From Candidatus Gastranaerophilales bacterium (GTDB lineage Bacteria; Cyanobacteriota; Vampirovibrionia; Gastranaerophilales; Gastranaerophilaceae): 60,824 nt of DNA. The translations under genes and the position numbers were made by a program. How positions within the stretch are numbered: position 1 is the first letter of the stretch; every line of letters starts with the position of its first letter. The notes under the pieces were generated by a model. That model saw only the letters and a list, made by a program, of their open reading frames with translations, was not told the origin of the DNA and did not search any database. The stretch lies in contig CALUQO010000012.1 in NCBI GenBank assembly GCA_944322935.1, forward strand, positions 1-60,824, in the 5' to 3' direction. Below, in pieces: positions 54,039 to 60,824 of the stretch.

Positions 54039-54473
54039 ATGGATATAAAATATATGCAAAAAGCGCTGGAAATAGCGCAGCTTTCGGGAGAAGACATACC
54101 GGTAGGAGCAGTGCTTGTTAAAGATGACAAGATACTTGCGTGCTATCATAATGAAAAAGAGCAGCACAATGATGTGACGGCTCATGCGGAGATGCTTGCT
54201 TTAAAAGAAGCTTCTAAAAAGCTTAACACGTGGCGTTTAAACGGTTGTGACCTGTATGTTACACTGGAGCCCTGTCCGATGTGTGCCTGGGCTATTCTTA
54301 ATGCAAGAATAGATAATTTATACTTTGGCTCCTATGACTCTTTGTACGGTGCTTTTACAACAATGCCGGAGCTTATAAAAAAATGTAATGCCTCTTTAAA
54401 TTTCAAGGGCGGGATAATGGAAAAAGAGTGCGATGCGCTCCTTTCACAATACTTTAAAAAAATGAGAGATTAA
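54039..54473 (+). CDS. tadA: tRNA-specific adenosine deaminase
   Basis: TadA changes A34 of tRNA-Arg(ACG) to inosine. The 144-aa protein has the zinc ligands His49 in AHAEMLAL with catalytic Glu51, and Cys79/Cys82 in EPCPMC. Upstream are three TTTTGTAATA-like repeats, two direct and one inverted (53975-54030), which overlap the promoter region and could be an operator. A TATTAT box lies 4-10 nt before ATG without a ribosome binding site, so the transcript may be leaderless. A TIGR02757 gene follows by 1 bp. Confidence 0.94.
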   Translation: MDIKYMQKALEIAQLSGEDIPVGAVLVKDDKILACYHNEKEQHNDVTAHAEMLALKEASKKLNTWRLNGCDLYVTLEPCPMCAWAILNARIDNLYFGSYDSLYGAFTTMPELIKKCNASLNFKGGIMEKECDALLSQYFKKMRD

Positions 54474-54474
54474 T

Positions 54475-55266
54475 ATGTCTTGTTGTACAAAGGAATATCT
54501 GGATAATCTTGTAAAAAAATACGAAACAAACGATTTTATAAAAGACGATCCAGTGCAGTTTATGCACAGATTTAAAGATAAAAAAGATATAGAAATTGCG
54601 GCTTTTTTGGCTGCAATGTTTGCTTACGGCAAACGTGAGGCTTTTATCGCAAAGTTAAACCTTCTTTTTGAAAGAATGGACAACAAGCCATATGAGTTTG
54701 TGTTAAATTTTAAAGAAGATTCCACTGCCGTAGATGATATAGATTACAGGTTTTCCACAGGCATTGACCTTAAACAGATTTTATTGATATTAAAAGATTT
54801 ATATAAAAGCGGAAGCTCTTTAGAAGAGTTGTTTGCACACGGATGGAACCGCTGCAAAGAAGTAGCGGCAATGCTGCAGGTTGTGGTTGATTACTTTTAT
54901 GCACGTGTTACCTTGCCCGTTACAAAAGGCTTTTATCACCTTTTGCCCAACCCGTCCAAAAAAAGTGCCTGTAAACGATTAAACATGTTTTTAAGGTGGA
55001 TGATAAGAAAAAGCGCAGTTGATTTTGGCATATGGAACTTTATGCCTGCAAGCGAGCTGCTGATTCCGCTTGATGTACATGTTTCCAAAATTTCAAGAAA
55101 GCTCGGTTTGCTGAACAGAAAACAAAACGATTTTGCCGCCGTAAAAGAGCTGACGGCCAAACTCAAAGAATTTGAACCGTCAGACCCTGTAAAATATGAT
55201 TTTGCAATGTTCGGTTACGGAGTTGATGCTGCAGCTTCTTCTTCATCGCTTTCTTCTAGCAATTGA
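54475..55266 (+). CDS. TIGR02757 (DUF2400) family protein
   Basis: The 263-aa protein carries the family segments FLAAMFAYGKREAFI near residue 45 and DFGIWNFMPASELLIPLDVH followed by RKLGLLNRKQNDF, and ends PVKYDFAMFGYGVD. The fold is related to helix-hairpin-helix DNA glycosylases, but the function is unknown. Past GYGVD it has an odd Ala/Ser tail (AAASSSSLSSSN) encoded where the gene overlaps, tail to tail, the convergent pilin-like gene by 52 bp. The start is 1 bp after tadA. Confidence 0.9.
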   Translation: MSCCTKEYLDNLVKKYETNDFIKDDPVQFMHRFKDKKDIEIAAFLAAMFAYGKREAFIAKLNLLFERMDNKPYEFVLNFKEDSTAVDDIDYRFSTGIDLKQILLILKDLYKSGSSLEELFAHGWNRCKEVAAMLQVVVDYFYARVTLPVTKGFYHLLPNPSKKSACKRLNMFLRWMIRKSAVDFGIWNFMPASELLIPLDVHVSKISRKLGLLNRKQNDFAAVKELTAKLKEFEPSDPVKYDFAMFGYGVDAAASSSSLSSSN

Positions 55267-55859
55267 GTACCGGTTTTTCCGCCTTCCATAGCATATTCAC
55301 ATCCGCCCGGTTCGTATTGCTGCATTGTTGTTTTTGTACCGGTCAACTGTAATGAGAATATGTCATATCCCCATTTGTTAGGCCCTCTGAATCCGTTAAC
55401 ATCCACGCCTATAACAGTCGGGTCGTTAGCCGCATAGAGGAAAAAGTTCATGCCGTCTGCAGTCAAAAAGCCCTGTTTTGCAGAAAGGTCGTTCCAACCC
55501 TCACAGGGGGCTTCAGCTGGTACAAACTCTGCAACACATTCGTTGCCGACAGGGTCTTCTTTGCAATATTTTTGTACCTGCATAATATTTTTCATATACT
55601 TAAATAAATCCTCACATTGTGAAGTATCGCTGTCCCCGTCAGGATCTATATAGCATTTCGGATTCGGCTGGAATTTAATTTCCGTCCTTGCCATATCAAC
55701 AGCCTGGTTAAGTGTCATCATAGCTTTCTTTAAACCTGCTGCGGCCTGTTTTTCGTCAGTACTGAACATTACCGCCGGAATTGTCAATGCCGCAATAACA
55801 CCGATAATAGCCAGTGTAATCAATAATTCTGCTAAAGTGAATGCATTTTTCTTTGTCAT
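55215..55859 (-). CDS. Type IV pilin-like protein
   Basis: The 214-aa protein starts with a short prepilin leader (MTKKNA) and the conserved FTLAELLITLAIIGVIAA helix with Glu at +5; residue -1 is Ala rather than Gly, which prepilin peptidases tolerate. The mature domain has at least six cysteines, likely forming disulfides, and the DVNGFRGPNKWGYDIFSL block shared with the pilin-like protein at 13674. The tail is acidic (LLEESDEEEAAASTP), and its last codons overlap the convergent gene. The platform protein at 36275 could assemble it. Confidence 0.86.
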   Translation of the reverse strand: MTKKNAFTLAELLITLAIIGVIAALTIPAVMFSTDEKQAAAGLKKAMMTLNQAVDMARTEIKFQPNPKCYIDPDGDSDTSQCEDLFKYMKNIMQVQKYCKEDPVGNECVAEFVPAEAPCEGWNDLSAKQGFLTADGMNFFLYAANDPTVIGVDVNGFRGPNKWGYDIFSLQLTGTKTTMQQYEPGGCEYAMEGGKTGTQLLEESDEEEAAASTP

Positions 55860-55922
55860 CTTATAACCCTTTTTGTTTATAGTTTATTGTTTATATTATA
55901 ATAATACCCAATTTTTTATTTT

Positions 55923-57176
55923 TTAAACATCTTTTTTCTTTTTCTTTTTTTTCTTTGCTTCTTTTTTGTCTTTTAAATCTCTTTGTGCGTTGTCAATGGA
56001 TATTTTGGCAACCGGCTTTCTTTCCATTCTATCATATATTACAAGCCAATGCTTTCTTTTTACATTATCAACGGAAAATGATATTCTGCCCGAAAGCCTG
56101 TCTCCGGGCTTTATTTTAGAAAACATCAATGTTGTATCTCCGAATACGGACGGGTAAAAAGACGCATTGAGGTCATTAACCATTGATATATCAAAACCGG
56201 TAAAATACTTGTCCGTAAGATTTGTTATAACAAGAGCCACCGTAATAGTGTTCATTTCTCCGAAAGGGTCTTCCCCTATATCAATATTTGTAATTTTTAT
56301 GTTTAAACCGTCGCAAACAAACTCTTCCTGTTTAAGAGCCTCTTTTTTAAACACGGGAAGGTCAACGCCCTGAGTTATTTTAACCCTTATTTCATCCCCC
56401 TGGGAAATCAAAACATCTTTGCCTTTTTTATACAAAGCCATACCCATACCGACTGCACCGCCGACAGCCGCACCGCCTGCAAGTGTATAGCCCTGGCTTA
56501 GTACCGCAGCAGGCAATCCGAAAATATTAAGTGCAAGCAGCCCGCCGACAAGTCCGCCGGCCGCAGTGTATCCTGCGCTTTTTGCTATAACCTTTGATGT
56601 GCCGACTACGGGATTCAGCTTTGTACTCATGTGGCCCTGAATGGGGATTTCGCGTCCGTCAGGCGTAATCAGATAATCAAACGTAACTTCTATCCAGCCG
56701 TCACGGCCAAGACGTTTTGAGGATTCTATTTCTTTAACCGTGCCGTGGGCAATGGTACCTGCAGGAAGAATAATCCCTTTATCACCCTCAACGTCACTTG
56801 TTATTTCGGCAAAAAATTCGTCGCCCTCTTCCGTGTAACCGGTGCTTAGAACCTGTGACACGGTCATTTTTATAACATCTTTAGGGACAAGCTGGTCAAT
56901 TTCGCCGGTAAACAGTTCCTTGTTTTTTTGCTCCAGCCTGTCGTTAACTTCTGCATGTCCGCGAAAAAGCTCGTCATTTGTACCGGATGCAGCCGTATCA
57001 GAGGATTGTGTATTGTTCCCGGCCGCAGAAGCTGCCGGAGATTCTGCCTCTGCAGCGGCAAAAACATCCTCCTGCACCTGCTCTTGATTCAAAGCCTGTG
57101 TCTGTGCAAGAGCGGCAGCACCGGAATGAACTAATATAAAAACCGATAATACAAAATAAGCAACTATCCTTTTCAT
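55923..57176 (-). CDS. Exported protein with Gly-rich helix and Lys-rich tail
   Basis: The 417-aa protein starts with a signal peptide (KRIVAYFVLSVFILVHSGAA, cut near ALAQ). An Ala/Ser/Asn-rich linker (about 35-70) is followed by a beta domain (MTVSQVLSTGYTEEGDEFF, LPAGTIAHGTVKEIESSKR) resembling the barrel of VirB10/TrbI-like and related surface proteins. A Gly-rich hydrophobic stretch lies at about 192-247 (GGLVGGLLALNIFG, GGAAVGGAVGMG). A second beta domain ends in KKEAKKKKKKKKDV. The family is not certain. It is upstream of the pilin-like gene on the same strand, 63 bp away. Confidence 0.75.
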   Translation of the reverse strand: MKRIVAYFVLSVFILVHSGAAALAQTQALNQEQVQEDVFAAAEAESPAASAAGNNTQSSDTAASGTNDELFRGHAEVNDRLEQKNKELFTGEIDQLVPKDVIKMTVSQVLSTGYTEEGDEFFAEITSDVEGDKGIILPAGTIAHGTVKEIESSKRLGRDGWIEVTFDYLITPDGREIPIQGHMSTKLNPVVGTSKVIAKSAGYTAAGGLVGGLLALNIFGLPAAVLSQGYTLAGGAAVGGAVGMGMALYKKGKDVLISQGDEIRVKITQGVDLPVFKKEALKQEEFVCDGLNIKITNIDIGEDPFGEMNTITVALVITNLTDKYFTGFDISMVNDLNASFYPSVFGDTTLMFSKIKPGDRLSGRISFSVDNVKRKHWLVIYDRMERKPVAKISIDNAQRDLKDKKEAKKKKKKKKDV

Positions 57177-57303
57177 ACCAAAATTGTACCCTATGCAAAA
57201 AATAAAATCACGTATGTAACAAAATTATCAAAATACATTTGATTCGTGGGCTCGATTCCATCCGCGGGCATATCACGGATTTTTTTCGTTGGAAGTCTAT
57301 GCT

Positions 57304-57372
57304 CTGTCCCCGAAAAATGTAATCAATCAGCAGGACGTTTTTAAGATAAAAACATTATTATTTATGTATGTA
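57304..57372 (+). repeat. 69-bp dispersed repeat, forward copy
   Basis: It starts CTGTCCCCGAAAAATGTAAT and ends TTATTTATGTATGTA, matching the reversed copy at 52677-52747. It is followed directly by the TGATGCTTCAGAATGACAGC module, so the families combine into larger composites. Confidence 0.85.
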
Positions 57373-57542
57373 TTGAAAGCCTGATGCTTCAGAATGACAG
57401 CAGGATTTTGCGTTGGGCAGGGTACGCCCAACCGACGTTCCATCATTGATTTTGCCGCTCCCCGTCCGGCCCTCCCTAATTAAAAAATTGGGGGGGAGGT
57501 CAGGAGCAGTTGACAATATGAAGTGGTATTTCTGCGAAAATC

Positions 57543-57571
57543 TGGACTATAAAAAGCGGTTTTGATAAAAT
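57543..57571 (+). promoter_or_regulatory. rimI promoter, leaderless type
   Basis: TGGACT (57543-57548), a 17-bp spacer and TAAAAT (57566-57571) place the start of transcription at 57578, the A of the rimI ATG. No ribosome binding site is present. Confidence 0.65.
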
Positions 57572-57577
57572 TTTGCT

Positions 57578-58093
57578 ATGAACATAACAATAAGACGAAT
57601 GCAAAAATCTGATGTGAACGAAGTTGTCAGACTGGAGGCGCTTTCTTACGGCGAGCACCACTGGTCTAAGGAATCATTCTACAATGAGCTTGAAAACAAT
57701 CTGGCTCATTATTATTGTGCATTGAATGACGATGATACTTTAATGGGGTATGCGGGCTGCTGGCATATATTTGAAGAAGCCCATATTACAACGCTTTCCG
57801 TAAATCCGGATTTCAGAAAAATGGGCGTTGCACAAAATTTGCTTTTTGCGATTATTGATGATTGTTATAAAAACAAAATTAAATACATTACTCTTGAGGT
57901 CAGAGAGTCGAACATAGCAGCGATATCTCTGTATGAAAAAAACGGGTTCAAATCCATAGGTACGCGCAAGGGCTACTATCAGGACAATAATGAAAATGCG
58001 CTGATTATGTTTACGGAAAATATATGGTACGAAAAATTCAAAACATTGTATAATAGTTTGAAAGCATCTAAGGAGCCTCTTAAGCAAACATGA
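57578..58093 (+). CDS. rimI: Ribosomal-protein-alanine N-acetyltransferase
   Basis: The 171-aa GNAT enzyme acetylates protein N-termini such as that of S18. Visible are the coenzyme A-binding motif FRKMGVAQNLLF near residue 85, LEVRESNIAAISLYEKNGF (motif B) and GYYQDNNENALIM near the end, the RimI pattern. The start is set by a promoter that ends 6 nt before it. The stop overlaps the bioY-type start (ATGA), so both proteins come from one message. The C-terminus is about 20 aa longer than usual. Confidence 0.92.
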   Translation: MNITIRRMQKSDVNEVVRLEALSYGEHHWSKESFYNELENNLAHYYCALNDDDTLMGYAGCWHIFEEAHITTLSVNPDFRKMGVAQNLLFAIIDDCYKNKIKYITLEVRESNIAAISLYEKNGFKSIGTRKGYYQDNNENALIMFTENIWYEKFKTLYNSLKASKEPLKQT

Positions 58094-58746
58094 ACACAAA
58101 ACGTCTGAAAGAACAACTGGATACGTTTAATGCGGAAAATAAAAAACTGCGCATAACACTTGGTACGCTTGTTGTTATGGGATGGTGTGTATTTTTGATT
58201 ATTATTTCGACCTTTACACAGCTTGATTTTAATCATTACATTTTTGCGTCGTGGAATCCCTCTGACCCCGGCTTTTTAAAGATGAAACACTGCCTTTACA
58301 TACCGCAAATACCGACTATACTGTTTATTGCAGCGTTAATAGGCAGCAGATTCGGCATAACGTCTGTTGTAATATATATTTTACTCGGCTTAACGTGTTT
58401 TCCGGTTTTTGCTCTCGGAGGCGGGATAGGGTACTTGTTCCAATATAATTTCGGTTATATTCTTGCTTATGTTCCGGCTGTGTTTATAGTGTCTTTTATG
58501 CTTAAGGATAAATTTAATTTTATTTCATCGGCAAAAGCGGCTATTCTCGGTGTTTTGACAATACACATAATCGGTGTGTTTTACCTCATACTTATGGCAA
58601 TCATTCATCGCGACCCGTTTTCCGAAGTAACAGGTTGGATTTCCATGCAAAGCAGCACTAAGATGATTTATGATTTTGTGTTCGGCTATCTTGCAATACT
58701 TCTGGCAAAACCCGTAAGGCAGATACTCTGGGTATCTATGGGTTAG
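58090..58746 (+). CDS. bioY: BioY-family biotin transporter subunit
   Basis: The 218-aa protein is the substrate-binding S component of an ECF transporter for biotin. It has six helices and the conserved core ALIGSRFGITSVVIYILLG, then CFPVFALGGG and GYILAYVPAVF. The extra N-terminus (about 25 residues, charged) and a longer first loop are unusual. The ATP-binding parts are not adjacent, as in many BioY genes. ATG overlaps rimI. The stop codon overlaps the stop of the convergent dciA. Confidence 0.85.
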   Translation: MNTKRLKEQLDTFNAENKKLRITLGTLVVMGWCVFLIIISTFTQLDFNHYIFASWNPSDPGFLKMKHCLYIPQIPTILFIAALIGSRFGITSVVIYILLGLTCFPVFALGGGIGYLFQYNFGYILAYVPAVFIVSFMLKDKFNFISSAKAAILGVLTIHIIGVFYLILMAIIHRDPFSEVTGWISMQSSTKMIYDFVFGYLAILLAKPVRQILWVSMG

Positions 58747-59306
58747 ATGTGTTTTTTTGAACAATATTTTTGAATTTTTAAATCAAGAATAATCGCATCG
58801 AACATTTTTTTTCTCTGTTGCTCGGATGCAAATTTGTTGTTTTCAACGCTTTTTTTTATTGCCTCAACATCTTCGGGGTCAAGCTCTGTTTCGTCCGGAT
58901 TAAAGTTTGTTAAATCTTTTTTATAGGGATTTTTAGACTCTTTGTAATCTGTTGTTTCTTCATTTTTTGTTTGTTTCCAGATTTTGTGGGAAAAATTTAT
59001 GTCCGCAATCTCTATGCCCAGCGGGTTTGCATAGGTTTTTATTTTCTTTAAAATATCCTGCTTAAACATTGTTAATTCCGAACTGACAGCAGCATTTGCA
59101 CAAGCTACAACAAGCACGTTTGACGGTGTGATTGATTCGGGTCGTGAGTATTTTTCAAACTTTTTGCCCGCAATTTTGGGCCAGAATTTAAACAACGAGG
59201 CTTTTTTTACTCCGTCTTTTAGTGACGGGCTTTGCATAACAGAATGCATTATGCTGCCAAGACTTGTAAAATCGGAATACAATATTTCTTTATTGTCTTT
59301 GTCCAT
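58743..59306 (-). CDS. dciA: DUF721 / DciA-like helicase-loading protein
   Basis: The 187-aa protein has the DUF721 core of DciA, which helps load the replicative helicase DnaB: LFKFWPKIAGKKFEKYSRPE (W-x-x-I-AG) near residue 40 and VLVVACANAAVSSELTMFK. The C-terminus is a charged extension (about 110-187) that in other DciA proteins is disordered. It starts 3 bp after the CMP-sugar synthetase gene on the same strand, without a strong ribosome binding site. Confidence 0.88.
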   Translation of the reverse strand: MDKDNKEILYSDFTSLGSIMHSVMQSPSLKDGVKKASLFKFWPKIAGKKFEKYSRPESITPSNVLVVACANAAVSSELTMFKQDILKKIKTYANPLGIEIADINFSHKIWKQTKNEETTDYKESKNPYKKDLTNFNPDETELDPEDVEAIKKSVENNKFASEQQRKKMFDAIILDLKIQKYCSKKHI

Positions 59307-59309
59307 GGT

Positions 59310-60023
59310 CTAAGCTCTGCCTGCGCGTCTTTGTTCTATCAATTCGGCAGCCCTGTCAAAATCCTGTAGTGTGTCTATATCAAGACAGGTTCCGTCAAAG
59401 TAGACCCGCGGTTTTTTACCGATAAAGTCTTTGACCTCTTTCATAACCTCGGTTTTTATTATATACGTGGCACCTGTTTCTCTGAGCAGCGGAAAATGCC
59501 TGTCTGTATCCTGACGTCTGGGACGGTGTCTGTAGTCATACATACAGTCGTATTCTTTTGTATCGGGATTTTGGCGCCACAGCGCGTGGGTTGTGCCGAG
59601 CATTTTCCCTGCAAATACCGAGTCACAGCCCTCAGACTCACTTTTAAAAAACAGTTCAAAAGCTTCATCCAGTTCTTTTGCATCTCTTAAAGGACAGGTT
59701 GCCTGCAGTAAAACAACAATATCGGGTTCATAATCCTCGTTCTTTTTCAGATAATCCAGAACCTGAAGCAAAACCGGTGCGGTTTTTGTTTCGTCCTGAG
59801 CCAGTTCCTGTGGTCTGTCTACAACCTCGGCCCCGAGAGATTGCGCAACCTGTTTTATCTCCCTGCTTTCTGTTGAAACAACAGTTCTTGTGACGTATTT
59901 GGAATTTTGGGCCGCATCTATTGAATATGCAACAAGCGGACGATTCGCCAGCAATTTTATGTTTTTGCCCGGAATACCCTTAGAACCGCCTCTTACGGGT
60001 ATTATTGCAAGTATTTCTTTCAT
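59310..60023 (-). CDS. CMP-sugar (acylneuraminate-type) cytidylyltransferase
   Basis: The 237-aa enzyme activates a nonulosonic acid or a related sugar with CTP. It has AIIPVRGGSKGIPGKNIK at the start, LLQATCPLRDAKELDEAF in the centre and FDGTCLDIDTLQDF near the end, the pattern of NeuA/PseF-type enzymes. Whether the sugar is sialic, pseudaminic or legionaminic acid cannot be told, because no synthase is next to it. Such sugars decorate surface glycans or pili. A ribbon-helix-helix gene lies 4 bp upstream. Confidence 0.88.
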   Translation of the reverse strand: MKEILAIIPVRGGSKGIPGKNIKLLANRPLVAYSIDAAQNSKYVTRTVVSTESREIKQVAQSLGAEVVDRPQELAQDETKTAPVLLQVLDYLKKNEDYEPDIVVLLQATCPLRDAKELDEAFELFFKSESEGCDSVFAGKMLGTTHALWRQNPDTKEYDCMYDYRHRPRRQDTDRHFPLLRETGATYIIKTEVMKEVKDFIGKKPRVYFDGTCLDIDTLQDFDRAAELIEQRRAGRA

Positions 60024-60027
60024 TGTT

Positions 60028-60216
60028 TTAGTCTAATATTTCTTCCAGAATTTTTGCGTTACTTAAAGCTTTTTGCGGGCTTGGTAGTTTTGTGCGTTTT
60101 ATATAGCTTCTCAAAGCTTCTCTGACCAGTTCGCTTCTTGTTCTTTGTTCGCTGTCTGCAACCTGGTCAATTTTATTTAAAAATTCGTCGGGCATTGATA
60201 CAAGAATTCTTGCCAT
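60028..60216 (-). CDS. Ribbon-helix-helix (CopG-like) DNA-binding protein
   Basis: The 62-aa protein has the strand ARILVSMPDEFLNKID and the helix pair RTRSELVREALRSYIKR, the CopG/MetJ ribbon-helix-helix fold. Such proteins act as dimeric repressors or as antitoxins; no toxin is adjacent, so an autoregulator is more likely. GGAGAAAT stands before ATG. It is first in a unit with the CMP-sugar synthetase (4 bp) and dciA. Confidence 0.88.
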   Translation of the reverse strand: MARILVSMPDEFLNKIDQVADSEQRTRSELVREALRSYIKRTKLPSPQKALSNAKILEEILD

Positions 60217-60824
60217 AATTTCTCCTTTTGATAATTTCCCTATCTAAGTGTAGCAACATTCACTATAATATTATACATCAAAAGGTTATATTTTCTATAT
60301 CATTTTGTGCAAACTTTATAATAATGTTACATAAATAATTGTCGTTACGTGTAAAAGCAATGACGAATAATTTAACGGGGGACGAAGTGAGAGGGGGGCT
60401 GTATGCGAGCATTCTCCTTGAAGCAAAGGGAGCTTTGCAATACAAGATGTCATCCGTGTATATGTTACGTAATTCGATGACAGAAATAATTTTTTCTTAA
60501 CATAAATAATAAAAATCCGACCTTTGTAAGGACTCCACAAGCACGATTGAGTGTCGTAGGGCAGACTTCAGTCTGCCATTAACATTCTTGATACAGTCAA
60601 AAATCCTACTGTCATTCTTGTATATGTTACGTAATTTGGTGACAAATTTTGTAACAATTATTATGAAAATATAATTATTTTATACAGTTTGATGTTCACT
60701 GTTTATTATACACGGCTTACAAAGTAAGCCGTAGGGGGTTCGGGGCGTAGCCCTGATGGGACTTTGGTTAGAAACAGTTGTGTTTTGAGAAGATTTTGAC
60801 CACAGCTTGTCGTGGCAAAATCTT
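60217..60824. other. Right-end spacer with repeats
   Basis: This spacer of 608 bp runs to the window end. Contents are a TATAATAATG near 60316, GACCTTTGTAAGG (60518) as a reversed ACAAAGGTC repeat, GGCAGACT/AGTCTGCC (60561-60578), the phrase ATATGTTACGTAATT twice (60461 and 60622) and the double-hairpin repeat at 60712. No gene is seen. Confidence 0.6.
60712..60759 (+). repeat. Double-hairpin repeat, copy 2
   Basis: ACGGCTTAC-AAA-GTAAGCCGT is followed by AGGGGGTTCGGGGCGTAGCCC and TGATGG. Compared with 49987-50034 the first stem keeps pairing through a C-G to T-A change and the loop is TTT versus AAA. Confidence 0.85.

Larger units (their letters stand above)
57177..57577. other. Spacer with repeats
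   Basis: This 401-bp spacer contains the 69-bp repeat at 57304, a TGATGCTTCAGAATGACAGC copy at 57383-57401 and the GTTGGGC/GCCCAAC hairpin (57412-57432). The last 35 bp hold the rimI promoter. The text GGGCTCGATTCCATCC near 57248 resembles a tRNA T arm but has no cloverleaf. Confidence 0.6.

Noticed and set aside
57240-57280. tRNA fragment
   Set aside because: GGGCTCGATTCC resembles a T arm, but no anticodon arm or acceptor stem can be folded around it.

Overview
The window looks like a chromosome segment of a non-photosynthetic relative of Cyanobacteria, most likely Vampirovibrionia/Melainabacteria of the gut Gastranaerophilales type. The main evidence is the split RNA polymerase beta-prime subunit (separate rpoC1 and rpoC2), a cyanobacterial-lineage hallmark, combined with AT-rich DNA and many lineage-restricted hypothetical proteins. 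No photosynthesis genes are seen. The assignment is inference from gene content; no database was searched.

Layout. 0.5-9.6 kb: rpoB-rpoC1-rpoC2 on the minus strand, with no rplJL directly upstream. 10.1-14.2 kb: a large protein with LysM-like and transglutaminase-like segments, then glgC, a thioredoxin-like lipoprotein and a pilin-like protein. 14.5-26.3 kb: a membrane-lipid region made of two divergent units. The minus unit holds an MFS-PlsC-acyl-ACP ligase fusion, a CDP-alcohol phosphatidyltransferase (frameshifted in this sequence), cdsA and plsC. The plus unit holds DUF177, rpmF, plsX, fabH, fabD, a small membrane protein and fabG. 26.5-30.2 kb: a ferritin-like candidate, a cupin, a membrane protein and an EVE-like/Mrr restriction nuclease.

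30.5-33.2 kb is the most dynamic part. Three exact 100-bp tandem repeats run directly into an initiator tRNA gene. An 89-bp exact copy of the tRNA 3' part plus its terminator lies 2,105 bp further on, so the two copies look like attL and attR. Between them sit a HigBA-type toxin-antitoxin pair, whose toxin carries an N-terminal frameshift, and a DUF3800 protein, but no integrase.

33.4-49.2 kb mixes housekeeping genes (ribF, ispE, rsmA, a spermidine-synthase-like protein), secretion and envelope genes (a GspF/PilC protein, a membrane glycosyltransferase, an exported beta-rich protein, a pentapeptide-repeat protein), a candidate stand-alone small RNA and a set of unknown proteins. Five of these carry a short FKG/FKA motif 12-32 residues from the start, including two large paralogs of a family I cannot name. 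49.2-60.8 kb: repeat-rich spacers, an FMN reductase, a deletion-born chimeric pseudogene, a YkgJ-type protein, a sigma-70 factor, tadA, a TIGR02757 protein, a second pilin-like protein, rimI, bioY, dciA, a CMP-sugar synthetase and a ribbon-helix-helix regulator.

Two genome-scale habits stand out. Several genes have sigma-70-like promoters whose -10 box ends about 6-10 nt before the start codon, with no ribosome binding site, which predicts leaderless or near-leaderless mRNAs. Many intergenic spacers carry members of a few dispersed hairpin-forming repeat families, one with a compensatory base-pair change between copies.
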